Source: Proteobacteria bacterium UBA1148 (GTDB lineage Bacteria; Pseudomonadota; Gammaproteobacteria; Steroidobacterales; Rariloculaceae). Taken from it: a DNA stretch of 64,000 bases. Below are positions 1 to 8,967 of this stretch, piece after piece. The position numbers were made by a program, and so were the translations under genes. How positions within the stretch are numbered: the first letter of the stretch is position 1; every line of letters starts with the position of its first letter. The stretch lies in assembly GCA_002311835.1 (NCBI GenBank), contig DBZY01000014.1, forward strand, positions 50,581-114,580. Reading direction: 5' to 3'. A model generated the notes under the pieces. It was not told the origin of the DNA, made no database searches, and was given only the letters and a program-made list of their open reading frames with translations.

Positions 1-88
1 GGGGAGTGACATGCACTTTTCAGGGGCGCAGGTTTGAGCACCCCTTTTTCTTGTCCGCAATTTGGAAGCTGCGCGTTATGATAACGTG

Positions 89-1129
89 ATGTTAAAGGTA
101 TTATTTTCGATATTTCTCATTCTGGTGGTCACACCTCTTCAGGCGCAAAGTATTCGTCTAAAAGCACACCATATGCTTCCTCCCGTAGCTCCGGGTCACT
201 CGATGATGTTGGCGCCTTGGGTGGAGAAAGTCGAACAGGAATCAGGCGGGCGACTTGAGATTGATATTTACCCGCTAATGCATTTGGGAGGGCAGGCTCC
301 GGCGCTAACTGATCAAGCATACGACGGCATCGTTGACATCGTGTGGACTCTCCCGGGATATACACCGGGACGATTTCCACGAATTGAGGTTTTTGAGTTA
401 CCTTTTCTTGCCGCTCACCCAGTTGTAATGAATTTTGCTATTCAGGATTTCCTCGAGAATCATCCAGAGGAGTTCGACGGGTATAAACTTATTTCTGTAT
501 TTGTTCATGCGGGGCAGTTGATACATTCCAAGGTGCCTATTCACACCACGGCCGAACTTGCGGGGCTCAAATATAGAATTCCAGCGCGTATTTCAGCGTG
601 GATGGTTGAATCCTGGGGCGGGACGCCTATCGGCACAACAGTGCAGAAAATCCCAGAGATGCTTTCGAAAGGGATAGTGGATGCTGCACTTATCCCTTAT
701 GAAGCTTCATTTGGACTCAAAATTCACGATATGGTTGATTACCACATCCTCTTAGACGATGAGACTTGGCCTCGACTGAATGCGCAGGTTCTAATGGTCA
801 TAATGAATCTACAGACCTACGATAGGCTGCCGTTAGATCTTAAGGGCGTCATCGATGCAAACTCTGGTCGTAACGTTGCGAAGTGGATGGGTGAAACGTG
901 GGTGGAGATGGAACGTGCTGGTGAGCTTGCGGCTGAGGCATCTGGAGATTTAATTTATCTGCCTCGGGAAGAGGTGGAGTTGCTGAGGCAGAAGAGCCAA
1001 CGGCAGGTCGCTGAGCGCTGGATATCGGTGGTTGAGAATGCTGGTATCGATGGCCGAGCATTGGTTGATGAGGCTACAGCATTGCTTGAGCATTATGGTC
1101 AGCTCTTTGCTGCGGGGGCGTTGGAATAG
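89..1129 (+). CDS. TRAP transporter substrate-binding protein, DctP family
   Basis: Periplasmic solute receptor of a TRAP (tripartite ATP-independent periplasmic) carboxylate transporter, 346 aa from the ATG at 89. That start places a Sec signal peptide (MLKVLFSIFLILVV, cleavage near TPLQAQ) at the N-terminus; a TTG start at 62 would put polar residues before it. The mature protein starts with the DctP-like pattern LKAHHMLPP, followed by GHSMMLAPWVEKVEQ and a YRIPAR motif near residue 167, where the family carries the arginine that binds substrate carboxylates. No permease genes follow downstream; they could lie left of the window. The next gene, an MBL-fold hydrolase, starts 152 bases later. 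The substrate cannot be told from sequence. Confidence 0.88.
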   Translation: MLKVLFSIFLILVVTPLQAQSIRLKAHHMLPPVAPGHSMMLAPWVEKVEQESGGRLEIDIYPLMHLGGQAPALTDQAYDGIVDIVWTLPGYTPGRFPRIEVFELPFLAAHPVVMNFAIQDFLENHPEEFDGYKLISVFVHAGQLIHSKVPIHTTAELAGLKYRIPARISAWMVESWGGTPIGTTVQKIPEMLSKGIVDAALIPYEASFGLKIHDMVDYHILLDDETWPRLNAQVLMVIMNLQTYDRLPLDLKGVIDANSGRNVAKWMGETWVEMERAGELAAEASGDLIYLPREEVELLRQKSQRQVAERWISVVENAGIDGRALVDEATALLEHYGQLFAAGALE

Positions 1130-1281
1130 CGATTGCCAGGGGTTCCTCAGTCATGCATTAAGCTCCAATTACTTCTGAGACATCTGGGCCCTTTCATTTG
1201 GCGGGCGTGAATCTGTTTTGGCGGTTATCATAGTGAGGCAAAGTACCTTCATGTCAAAGATAAGGAATAAGGGGGAATCCC

Positions 1282-2142
1282 ATGAGAAACTCTATTCTAA
1301 CTAGTCTATTCGTCACGCTCTTGGCGTGTGGTAACGCAGTCGCTCAGCAGGGACGGGATTGGGATGCTGTAGCTCTAACGATCTATCCTGTCGCGGGTGG
1401 TGTGTACTACCTCGAAGGTACTGGTGGCAACATTGGCTTATCTGTTGGTGAGGACGGTATCGTAATGATCGACGATCAGTTTGCTCCCCTCACAGAGCGT
1501 ATTCTCGCAACGATTGCTGAACTTGATGATGGCGAAATCAGATTTCTCATCAATACTCATGTACACCCTGATCATACTGGGGGTAATGAAAATCTTGGCA
1601 AGATGGGCATCGCTATTTTGGCGAATGACCGTGTGCGTGTGCGCATGGTTGAAGAAATGAACCCTGATGAGGCTCTACCTATACTCACTTACAGTGATAC
1701 TACGACTGTTCATTTGAACGGTGAAGAGGTCCATGTATTCACGGTGCCACCAGCTCATACAGATGGCGACAGTTTCATTCATTTCCGCGGGGCAGATGTT
1801 TTACACCTTGGGGATGTATTTAGGACTAATAATTTCCCATACATTGATGTATCGAGAGGTGGGACATTGCGAGGTACACTGGAAGCACTCGCAATAGCTA
1901 TTGGCATGTCCGGTCCGGATACCCTGATTATCCCGGGTCACGGAGTTCTCGCGTCGCGGGAGGATGTAGTTGAGTTTCGGGATATGACTCTCATCGTCGC
2001 CGAGCGAGTTGAGAGTCTGGTTCGTGAGGGCGCTAGTCTTGAGGATGTGCTCGCGGCTGGGACTACCTCAGAGTACGAAGCCCAATGGGGCGACCCCGAG
2101 AGATTTCTCCGTGGCCTGTACGTGGAGGTAGGCGGGGAGTAG
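1282..2142 (+). CDS. Exported MBL-fold metallo-hydrolase
   Basis: Metallo-beta-lactamase-fold hydrolase, 286 aa, with a Sec signal peptide ending near NAVAQQ, so probably periplasmic. The dinuclear zinc site looks complete: THVHPDHTGG (HxHxDH), a later His in PAHTDGDS, Asp in LHLGDVF and a final His in IPGHG. The overall pattern (VYYLEGTGGNIGLSVGEDG at the start) matches the group often annotated as cyclase or quinoprotein relay system MBL proteins, not true beta-lactamases. A purine-rich AAGGGGGAATCCC precedes the ATG. The substrate is unknown. Confidence 0.85.
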   Translation: MRNSILTSLFVTLLACGNAVAQQGRDWDAVALTIYPVAGGVYYLEGTGGNIGLSVGEDGIVMIDDQFAPLTERILATIAELDDGEIRFLINTHVHPDHTGGNENLGKMGIAILANDRVRVRMVEEMNPDEALPILTYSDTTTVHLNGEEVHVFTVPPAHTDGDSFIHFRGADVLHLGDVFRTNNFPYIDVSRGGTLRGTLEALAIAIGMSGPDTLIIPGHGVLASREDVVEFRDMTLIVAERVESLVREGASLEDVLAAGTTSEYEAQWGDPERFLRGLYVEVGGE

Positions 2143-2205
2143 TGAGCGCGAGGTCATCGGAGTTATGGCCTCATCGCTAATCGCAATGAGGTGGTTGTTT
2201 CTCTG

Positions 2206-3261
2206 ATGAGTAAACCGAAGGTTTGTATCTACATACCTATTGATTCTTCCGGAGAATCTCATCGGCGAATCGAGGAAGCAGGGTGCGAGGTTATCCTGGG
2301 TAAAACTTCATGGCGTGCCGGTATCGACCGAGACGCATTGCTTGAACTCTCTCGTGGAGCGCATGCACTGTTGGGCGCTACGATTAAACGCATGCCGATC
2401 GAGGGAACTTTTCTCAAGCAACTACCGGAGCTACGGATTATCTCGAAGTACACGATTGGAGTAGAAGACGTAGACTTGAATGCCGCAAGTGAGCAGGGGG
2501 TCCTCGTAACTCACAGTCCGACTGAAGCGAACTGGGGAGGCGTTGCTGAAGGGACTATTGCCTTTATGCTAGCGCTTCTCAAACGGGTCCGTGAACGAGA
2601 CCGTCATGTCAAACAGGGAGGCTGGCGAGATTCTGCACTTATGGGCACCTATCTGGGGAAGCGTCAGGATGGTTACCCAGGACTGACAGTTGGCATAGTA
2701 GGTTTTGGTCGTTGCGGTTCGCGTGTTGCTGAGCTATTAGCTCCTTGGAACCTTCGAGTGCTTGCCTGTGATCCATATGTAGAAGATGAGAAATTCGAAC
2801 GCTACGGTGTTCGACGTGCAACACTGGCATCTCTGTTGGAGGAATCAGATGTTGTGACCCTGCATGTAACACTAACCGAGGAAACGCACAATCTTATTAG
2901 CAGTATGGAACTTAGGCTTATGAAGTCCACGGCGATACTTATCAATACCTGTCGTGGCGCCGTTGTTGACATCGAAGCGCTTTGCGATGCATTAGACGGC
3001 GAAGAATTAGCGGCAGCAGCGGTGGATGTGCTTTCAGAAGAGCCACCTCCGACAAATGCCAGAATCCTTAGTCTAGGAGATAAAGTAATTCTTTGTCCGC
3101 ACATGGTGAGCGCTAATACACCAGGGGCGCTCTTGCCAGCGATTCCTTGGGCGACAGATGCAACTCTGGCGGCGCTAAGAGGAGAAGTGCCAGAACACGT
3201 TTATAATATGGATGCCATCCCTAGATGGCTAGATAGGTTCGGCGATAAACCACTGATATGA
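2206..3261 (+). CDS. D-isomer specific 2-hydroxyacid dehydrogenase family protein
   Basis: NAD-dependent oxidoreductase of the D-2-hydroxyacid / phosphoglycerate dehydrogenase family, 351 aa, cytoplasmic. The Rossmann motif VGIVGFGRCGSRVA is present, and the catalytic triad can be read as Arg in INTCRGAVVD, Glu in DVLSEEPP and His in LCPHMVSAN. I chose the ATG at 2206 because GAGGTGG lies just upstream; a GTG at 2191 is possible. The stop codon overlaps the start of the following MFS carrier by four bases (ATGA), so the two are probably translationally coupled. The carrier may import or export the hydroxyacid or its product; that pairing is inference. Confidence 0.88.
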   Translation: MSKPKVCIYIPIDSSGESHRRIEEAGCEVILGKTSWRAGIDRDALLELSRGAHALLGATIKRMPIEGTFLKQLPELRIISKYTIGVEDVDLNAASEQGVLVTHSPTEANWGGVAEGTIAFMLALLKRVRERDRHVKQGGWRDSALMGTYLGKRQDGYPGLTVGIVGFGRCGSRVAELLAPWNLRVLACDPYVEDEKFERYGVRRATLASLLEESDVVTLHVTLTEETHNLISSMELRLMKSTAILINTCRGAVVDIEALCDALDGEELAAAAVDVLSEEPPPTNARILSLGDKVILCPHMVSANTPGALLPAIPWATDATLAALRGEVPEHVYNMDAIPRWLDRFGDKPLI

Positions 3262-4550
3262 GAACCGGTGTGAAACCGGTCTATGGTTCCCGCGCTATCT
3301 GGTCCTGGATATTCTACGATTTTGCCAGTTCTCCTTTCACGACTCTTGTTATCACTTTTGTTTATGCGACCTACTTTACGCAGGTTATCGCACCAGATCC
3401 CATCACGGGGACTGTATTGTGGTCGCGTGCAATCGCCATAACAGCTCTGATTGTAGCCATTTGTTCACCGATACTTGGTGCTCTAGCAGATAGGGGCGGT
3501 TATCGAAAAAAATTCGTATTATTTTTTACATTGGTTTGCGTAGTAGCAACCGCAGGACTCTATCAGATCTTACCCGGACAAATAGCAGCAGCTTTAACTC
3601 TTATTATCGTCGCAAATATCGCGTACGAATTTGGTTCTGTGTTTTACAACGCGTTTCTACCGGACCTTGCGCCTCCGGAGCGAGTTGGGAGTATTTCCGG
3701 CTACGGGTGGGGAGTTGGGTATATCGGCGGCTTTCTTGCACTCGTGTTGGTGTTAGTAACTTTGATCCAGCCAGAAAGTCCTTGGTTTGGGTTTTCTACA
3801 GAAAACGATGAACACATTCGCGCAACAAATCTGATTGTTTCTGGATGGTATTTTATTTTTACACTGCCATTTTTGTTGTGGGTTTCCGAAGATAAATCTA
3901 TGGTGTCGGGTAGCGGAAAGATACTTAGTGATACGATACTTCAGCTACGTAGAACATACGCGGAGGTTAGGAGGTTTAAGGAAATAGCTCGATTTCTAAT
4001 CGCACGTTTTGTGTATAACAATGGTCTTGTGACAATTTTCGCGTTTGGGGGAATCTATGCGGCTGAATCTTTCGGATTCACTCTCCAGGAAGTGCTAATT
4101 TTTGGCATTGTCCTCAATATTGCTGCTGGGCTTGGCGCGTTTTTCATGGGTCGTCTCGATGATGTAATAGGTGGAAAGCGGACCATCATAATTTCACTCA
4201 TTGGACTGTCCATAGCCACAACACTGGCTATGCTTGCTACTACAAAATTTTGGTTGTGGGTCGCGGGCATAGTGATTGGGGTCTTCATCGGTCCAAATCA
4301 ATCAGCAAGCCGTTCGCTGATGGCTCGTTTTGTTCCGCCACAGTTGAAAAATGAGTTTTTTGGGTTTTTCGCTTTTTCGGGTAAGTTTACGGCTTTCGTT
4401 GGCCCATTTTTACTGGGTGAGTTGACCCAGTGGACAGAGTCTCAGCGTTGGGGTATCTCTGTGGCACTAGTTATGTTTGTGGTGGGCATGTTGATCATGA
4501 TTCCACTGGATGAAAAGGCAGGTATTGCGAGGGTGAGGCGGAGTAGTTGA
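3258..4550 (+). CDS. MFS transporter, UMF1 (Atg22-like) family
   Basis: Inner-membrane carrier of 430 aa with about twelve hydrophobic segments. The N-terminal SRAIWSWIFYDFASSPFTT is typical of UMF1-type MFS proteins, which are related to vacuolar Atg22 amino-acid effluxers. The intracellular loop GALADRGGYRKK is the MFS signature between helices 2 and 3, and GRLDDVIGGKR is its counterpart in the second half. Its ATG overlaps the stop of the hydroxyacid dehydrogenase, indicating one operon. The substrate is unknown; many bacterial members are annotated only as MFS. Confidence 0.87.
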   Translation: MRTGVKPVYGSRAIWSWIFYDFASSPFTTLVITFVYATYFTQVIAPDPITGTVLWSRAIAITALIVAICSPILGALADRGGYRKKFVLFFTLVCVVATAGLYQILPGQIAAALTLIIVANIAYEFGSVFYNAFLPDLAPPERVGSISGYGWGVGYIGGFLALVLVLVTLIQPESPWFGFSTENDEHIRATNLIVSGWYFIFTLPFLLWVSEDKSMVSGSGKILSDTILQLRRTYAEVRRFKEIARFLIARFVYNNGLVTIFAFGGIYAAESFGFTLQEVLIFGIVLNIAAGLGAFFMGRLDDVIGGKRTIIISLIGLSIATTLAMLATTKFWLWVAGIVIGVFIGPNQSASRSLMARFVPPQLKNEFFGFFAFSGKFTAFVGPFLLGELTQWTESQRWGISVALVMFVVGMLIMIPLDEKAGIARVRRSS

Positions 4551-4635
4551 TTTAGAGACACTATTTGCTTCTTGAATCGTTTCAGTTTCTACCACGGTAC
4601 AATGAATTTGTGAGTCGGTTCAGAACGAGAGAAAA

Positions 4636-5808
4636 GTGCGAGTCATCTCTGAGATAGAATCCTATAAAAAGGAGTTAATGCAGTGGCGTCGGGATATGCA
4701 CGCTCACCCAGAACTTGCCTACCAGGAAGAGCGAACTGCTAGATTAGTGGTAGAACGGCTTCAGGGTTGGGGTATTGCCGTAGATCAGGGTTTAGCAAAA
4801 ACCGGTGTCGTTGGTACGTTGTCTAGAGGGGTCGGGCCAGCCATAGGTTTACGGGCCGATATGGACGCTTTAGCAATCGATGAAACTAATACGTTTGAGT
4901 ATAGGTCTCAGCACGCTGGGCGTATGCATGCATGCGGTCATGATGGGCATACAACCATGTTGTTGGGAGCTGCGCGATATTTAGCCGAGCATGGCAATTT
5001 CGAAGGGACAATTCAGTTTATATTTCAGCCCGCTGAGGAGGCGGCGGGTGGCGCTAAGTCAATGATAGATGGAGGACTCTTCAAACGCTTTCCAGTCGAT
5101 GCTGTTTTTGGTATGCACAACTGGCCGGGTTTAAGTGTGGGGCGTTTTGCGATGCGTTCGGGGCCTATAATGGCGTCCCTTGACTGTTTCGATATATACA
5201 TCGAGGGTCAAGGTGCCCATGGTGCTGCGCCACAGCATGGTATTGATCCGGTTATGGTATCGGCGCAGGTGGTTACAGCGTTACAGACTATAGTGAGCCG
5301 AAATATTGACCCGCTACAACCCGCGGTCGTTAGCGTTACCAAAATTCATGGTGGTGATGCGCAGAATGTCATTCCTTCTAGTGTTCAGTTAGGTGGTGGA
5401 ATTAGATGCTTTGATCCAGAAATTCGTAAACTTCTGAGTCGAAAAATTGTTCAGATTGTTGAGGGTGTTTGCAGTAGTCTCGGGGCTACTGGGACGGTCG
5501 AATTTGCCACGAAATTTCCTGCTGTAATTAATTCGTTGGAGGGCATAGATCTAGCATCTCGTACGGCGTCTGAAATTGTTGGAAATGAGAATGTGGAGAC
5601 CAACTGTGATCCTGTTATGGTTTCTGAAGATTTTGCGTATATGCTCGAAGCCATATCTGGCTGCTACATATTTATTGGTAACGGTGAAGGTGAAGGCGGT
5701 TGCATGATTCACAACCCAAGTTATGACTTTAACGATGAGATACTTAGTATTGGAGCTAGCTACTGGGCGTCTCTCGCGCAGAAATTTTTGAGTGAGCAGA
5801 CAAGTTGA
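4636..5808 (+). CDS. M20-family amidohydrolase (hippurate hydrolase-like)
   Basis: Zinc amidohydrolase of peptidase family M20D, 390 aa, cytoplasmic, removing acyl groups from N-acyl amino acids (hippuricase/IAA-amino acid hydrolase group). Metal-site residues are visible: HACGHDGHTT (first His and Asp region), Glu-Glu in FQPAEEAAGGA, and His in GMHNWPGL. A final conserved His is in MIHNPSYDFND. The dimerisation domain lies around DIYIEGQGAHGAAPQ. It begins at a GTG after GAGAGAAAA; no better in-frame ATG exists before the conserved WRRDMHAHPEL. It lies 85 bases after the MFS gene and may belong to the same unit. Confidence 0.9.
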   Translation: MRVISEIESYKKELMQWRRDMHAHPELAYQEERTARLVVERLQGWGIAVDQGLAKTGVVGTLSRGVGPAIGLRADMDALAIDETNTFEYRSQHAGRMHACGHDGHTTMLLGAARYLAEHGNFEGTIQFIFQPAEEAAGGAKSMIDGGLFKRFPVDAVFGMHNWPGLSVGRFAMRSGPIMASLDCFDIYIEGQGAHGAAPQHGIDPVMVSAQVVTALQTIVSRNIDPLQPAVVSVTKIHGGDAQNVIPSSVQLGGGIRCFDPEIRKLLSRKIVQIVEGVCSSLGATGTVEFATKFPAVINSLEGIDLASRTASEIVGNENVETNCDPVMVSEDFAYMLEAISGCYIFIGNGEGEGGCMIHNPSYDFNDEILSIGASYWASLAQKFLSEQTS

Positions 5809-5883
5809 GAGAAATGTTATGGCGGCATATCCTGGCTCGCCGTTCTCATGGTATTACTGATAGTTGATTCTAGAAGGAAACGG

Positions 5884-6864
5884 ATGTCGCAGTTCGAGAG
5901 AATTATTTTCGTATTCCCTGGGCAGGGTTCTCAATATTGTGGGATGGGCTCCGACTTGGTAGAAGAGTTCGAGTGCGCTAAAGAATGCTTCGATCAGGCA
6001 AGCGAGGTTGTAGGCTATGATATGTTGGAATTGTGTTTCAGAGATCCACAAGTCCGGTTGGACTTAACTCGTTTTACTCAGCCAGCGTTATTAACTCATC
6101 AGATCGCATGCCTCGAAGCTTTTCGTAGTTTGGATTCAGAGAGCAAGGTCCAACCCTCGCTAACCGCAGGTCATAGCCTAGGTGAATACGCAGCACTAGT
6201 AACCGCTGGTGCTCTGAGCTTTGAGGATGCTTTGACATTGGTAGCTCGCAGAGCGGAACTGATGAGTGAGTTTGGCGAGGGTAGTATGTTGGCGACTACA
6301 CTTGATTTGACAACTGCTAGGACGCTTGCTGAAAAATACTATTGTGGTATTGGAGGATGCAATCTCCCAGAGCAGACGGTTATTGCTGGTCAGGATGCTG
6401 ATTTGGATCGGTTGACCGAAGATCTCACTACAAATCAGCGGCGCAAGAGAGCAGTGAGGTTAAAGACCGAAGGTGCATTTCATACCTATCTGATGGTCAA
6501 TGCAGCACGGCGTTTTAGAGAGGTTCTCGAGGATATTTCTTTCGGTCCGTTAGAGGTCGGTGTTCTATCTAACTACACTGGTCAGATGCACGAGCCTGAC
6601 CCCGACGCTATACGGTCTCGGCTGTTTTTCCAGTTGTTTAATCCCGTTCGATGGATGGCGTGCATGGATGAGGCTATGGATGCTGGTATCGATGCGATCA
6701 TCGAATTTGGTGGTGGAATTGGTGAGGGGACAAGCCCGGCTGAAAAGCGTCCCAATCTAGAAGGTATGGTGAAGAAGGCCTTGAAGGGTCGTTCATATGA
6801 GGCAGAGTACTTCGGAGCGGTTAATGCAGTGGGCATTCACTTACTGGCAGAGCAAATACTCTAG
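5884..6864 (+). CDS. FabD-like [acyl-carrier-protein] S-malonyltransferase
   Basis: Acyltransferase of 326 aa that would load malonyl (or another acyl) from CoA onto an acyl carrier protein. FVFPGQGSQYCGMG is at the N-terminus, the nucleophile Ser98 sits in GHSLGEYAA, an Arg in RRAELM and the catalytic His in AFHTYLM. I start at the ATG at 5884, which has AGAAGGA upstream, rather than at 5848. No fab operon (fabH, fabG, acpP, fabF) or PKS gene is near, so this may be a specialised paralogue of the housekeeping FabD. The APS kinase gene follows after 47 bases. Confidence 0.85.
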   Translation: MSQFERIIFVFPGQGSQYCGMGSDLVEEFECAKECFDQASEVVGYDMLELCFRDPQVRLDLTRFTQPALLTHQIACLEAFRSLDSESKVQPSLTAGHSLGEYAALVTAGALSFEDALTLVARRAELMSEFGEGSMLATTLDLTTARTLAEKYYCGIGGCNLPEQTVIAGQDADLDRLTEDLTTNQRRKRAVRLKTEGAFHTYLMVNAARRFREVLEDISFGPLEVGVLSNYTGQMHEPDPDAIRSRLFFQLFNPVRWMACMDEAMDAGIDAIIEFGGGIGEGTSPAEKRPNLEGMVKKALKGRSYEAEYFGAVNAVGIHLLAEQIL

Positions 6865-6911
6865 TTTGAGAGATTTCCTGAGTGAACTAAAAAAGAAATA
6901 GAAATAGTGAG

Positions 6912-7580
6912 ATGTCAGAACAAAAAGCAACTAATGTAACCTGGCATGAGGGCTTGGTATCTCGGGAAGATCGGTACAATATTCTTCGACAAAAAGGCGC
7001 AACGATTTGGTTCACCGGTTTGTCTGGTAGCGGTAAGAGCACGATAGCTGTAGCGCTTGAAAAGGCTTTGTTTGAGAGAGATAAGCTTTCTTATCGGCTT
7101 GATGGAGATAACGTCCGGTTGGGCATAAACAAGAATCTTGGGTTTTCTGCAGAAGACCGTAAGGAAAATATACGCCGTATTGGTGAGCTCGCTAGAGTGT
7201 TCGGGGACGCTGGCATAATCGTGCTTTCAAGCTTTATCAGTCCTTACAAACTTGACCGTGACAGGGTTCGACAGTTACATGAGGCTGAGCACTTAAATTT
7301 CATTGAAGTGTTTGTGGATTGCCCACTTGACGAAGCGGAGAGACGTGATCCTAGAGGACTTTACAGGAAGGCTCGTTCGGGTGAGATTAAGAACTTTACC
7401 GGCATCGATGCTCCTTATGAGGTGCCGGTTAACCCTCAGTTACACCTTCAAACGAATATGTTGTCCGTGGAGGAAGAAGTGGATGCAATTTTGGAATATC
7501 TTGAGAAAAATGAAATTCTTGCCGCTCCATGCTCCGTTTGTGTCGATGATAAAGGTGGTAAGGAAGCCGTGTCGATTTAG
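6912..7580 (+). CDS. cysC: Adenylyl-sulfate kinase (APS kinase)
   Basis: Cytoplasmic kinase that phosphorylates adenosine 5'-phosphosulfate to PAPS, 222 aa. The Walker A loop TGLSGSGKST lies at about residues 35-44, followed by RLDGDNVRLGINKNLGF and the APS-site stretch DPRGLYRKARSGEIKNFTG, all characteristic of CysC. The C-terminus carries a short extra tail with two cysteines (APCSVCVDD) beyond the usual end. The usual partners cysN and cysD are absent here, so it may serve a sulfation pathway or act with sulfurylase encoded elsewhere. It follows the FabD-like gene closely and is probably cotranscribed. Confidence 0.93.
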   Translation: MSEQKATNVTWHEGLVSREDRYNILRQKGATIWFTGLSGSGKSTIAVALEKALFERDKLSYRLDGDNVRLGINKNLGFSAEDRKENIRRIGELARVFGDAGIIVLSSFISPYKLDRDRVRQLHEAEHLNFIEVFVDCPLDEAERRDPRGLYRKARSGEIKNFTGIDAPYEVPVNPQLHLQTNMLSVEEEVDAILEYLEKNEILAAPCSVCVDDKGGKEAVSI

Positions 7581-7678
7581 GGGCGAGGAGTGATCAGATG
7601 GTCCTTCTTCAGCCTCGCAAGGGGGTTGGGTCGGAGCCTACTTCAGCGTACAGTTAGACGTCGGATTTCGCTGGGAGA

Positions 7679-8746
7679 ATGCTCATAGAATCTCAATCAC
7701 AACAGTCCCGCTCCGGCATTACCGTTGCAGTGTCGATTATCGCAATCATTGCGGTAATCTACGGAATGCAGGCTGCGCGAGTGATCCTGGTACCGTTTCT
7801 CGTGGCCGGGTTTCTTGCTGTTTTGTGCGTACCGATTACACGATACCTAGAGCGTTTGCGTATTCCGACTGGCTTAGCTGTAACGATTGTCGTTGTTCTT
7901 ATCATCGGAATCATGGTTCTGGCTGGGACGTTTATTGGGGGATCTGTCGGAGCATTTAATGAGAGACTTCCGTTTTATCAGGAAAGGCTTAATGAGAGAG
8001 TCACTGATATTGCCGCTCTGCTTGGTCAAGAGGTCAGTGTTGGTGGGTTAGTTGAGATGATTCAGCCTGGCGCAGCCATGAGCTTTGTCGCGAATCTTCT
8101 TAATGGTCTTCAGGCTCTTCTCGCCAATTTTTTTCTCATCATGTTTGCAGTGATTTTTATTCTTCTGGAAGCATCAACGTTTCCCAGTAAGATGCAGTTG
8201 GTGTTGAAGGCATCGCATGGAGATCCAGAATACTTTAAGCGATTTACGAATAGTGTTCAGCGATACCTCGGCATAAAAACAGTGACGAGTCTGGCGACCG
8301 GTCTAGCTGTATGGTTGCTTACAGCGGCCTTTGGACTTGATTTCCCGGTTCTCTGGGGGTTTCTCGCATTTCTTCTAAACTATATTCCGAATATTGGATC
8401 TCTAATTGCTTCAATTCCAGCGATTCTTATCGCGCTGATCCAGTTCGGGACATTGCAAGCGCTGATGATAGCTCTTGGATACTTCGTGATTAACATCACA
8501 ATCGGTGGTGTCATTGAGCCGCGAGTAATGGGCCGTGGGTTAGGCCTTTCCACACTAATAGTTTTCTTGTCGTTAGTTTTCTGGGGTTGGATTTTTGGAC
8601 CGATCGGCATGTTGCTCTCAGTACCACTTACGATGACAGCTAAGATTGCATTAGAGTCTAGCGGCGAAAAAAGTTCATCTATTGCCCTATTGTTGAGCGC
8701 GCCTGACCGCGTTAAATCTAGAGATGAGTCTTCGAGATCAGGTTGA
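7679..8746 (+). CDS. AI-2E family transporter (UPF0118 permease)
   Basis: Inner-membrane protein of 355 aa in the AI-2 exporter / UPF0118 superfamily. Hydrophobic segments occur near residues 15-60, 65-90, about 140-165 and throughout the C-terminal half. The family's signature region NYIPNIGSLIASIPAI is present, followed by GGVIEPRVMGRGLGLS and FWGWIFGPIGMLLSVP. Family members export autoinducer-2 or act as Na+/H+ antiporters; which applies here cannot be told. The ATG follows GGGAGA. It is the last clear + strand gene before the convergent AGCS symporter. Confidence 0.9.
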   Translation: MLIESQSQQSRSGITVAVSIIAIIAVIYGMQAARVILVPFLVAGFLAVLCVPITRYLERLRIPTGLAVTIVVVLIIGIMVLAGTFIGGSVGAFNERLPFYQERLNERVTDIAALLGQEVSVGGLVEMIQPGAAMSFVANLLNGLQALLANFFLIMFAVIFILLEASTFPSKMQLVLKASHGDPEYFKRFTNSVQRYLGIKTVTSLATGLAVWLLTAAFGLDFPVLWGFLAFLLNYIPNIGSLIASIPAILIALIQFGTLQALMIALGYFVINITIGGVIEPRVMGRGLGLSTLIVFLSLVFWGWIFGPIGMLLSVPLTMTAKIALESSGEKSSSIALLLSAPDRVKSRDESSRSG

Positions 8747-8967
8747 GTGCTTGCTGCCGAGTTGGAGGCGCTGGTATCCCAGCCTATTTGATGCTGCGCA
8801 GGACCTCGGGCTGATCAGGGCGAAGGTGTGTTCTCCTGACAACCTATTGTTGAGCAAACGCCATGCCAAGGTTCGTCACGCCGCCGAAGAAGCACATCAG
8901 GAGAAATGGGGCGGCAAAAGTTCTGAATAACCGTCAGTCACTTTTAAATAGATACCCATAAAGGCAA

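Noticed and set aside
4572..4603. TTGAAT and TACAAT as a promoter before the M20 gene
   Set aside because: The spacing of 20 bases is too long for a standard sigma-70 promoter.
8724..8930. 68-codon + strand frame starting inside the end of the AI-2E gene
   Set aside because: It overlaps a well supported gene, lacks a ribosome site and recognisable motif, and ends just before a convergent gene. I could not support it as coding.
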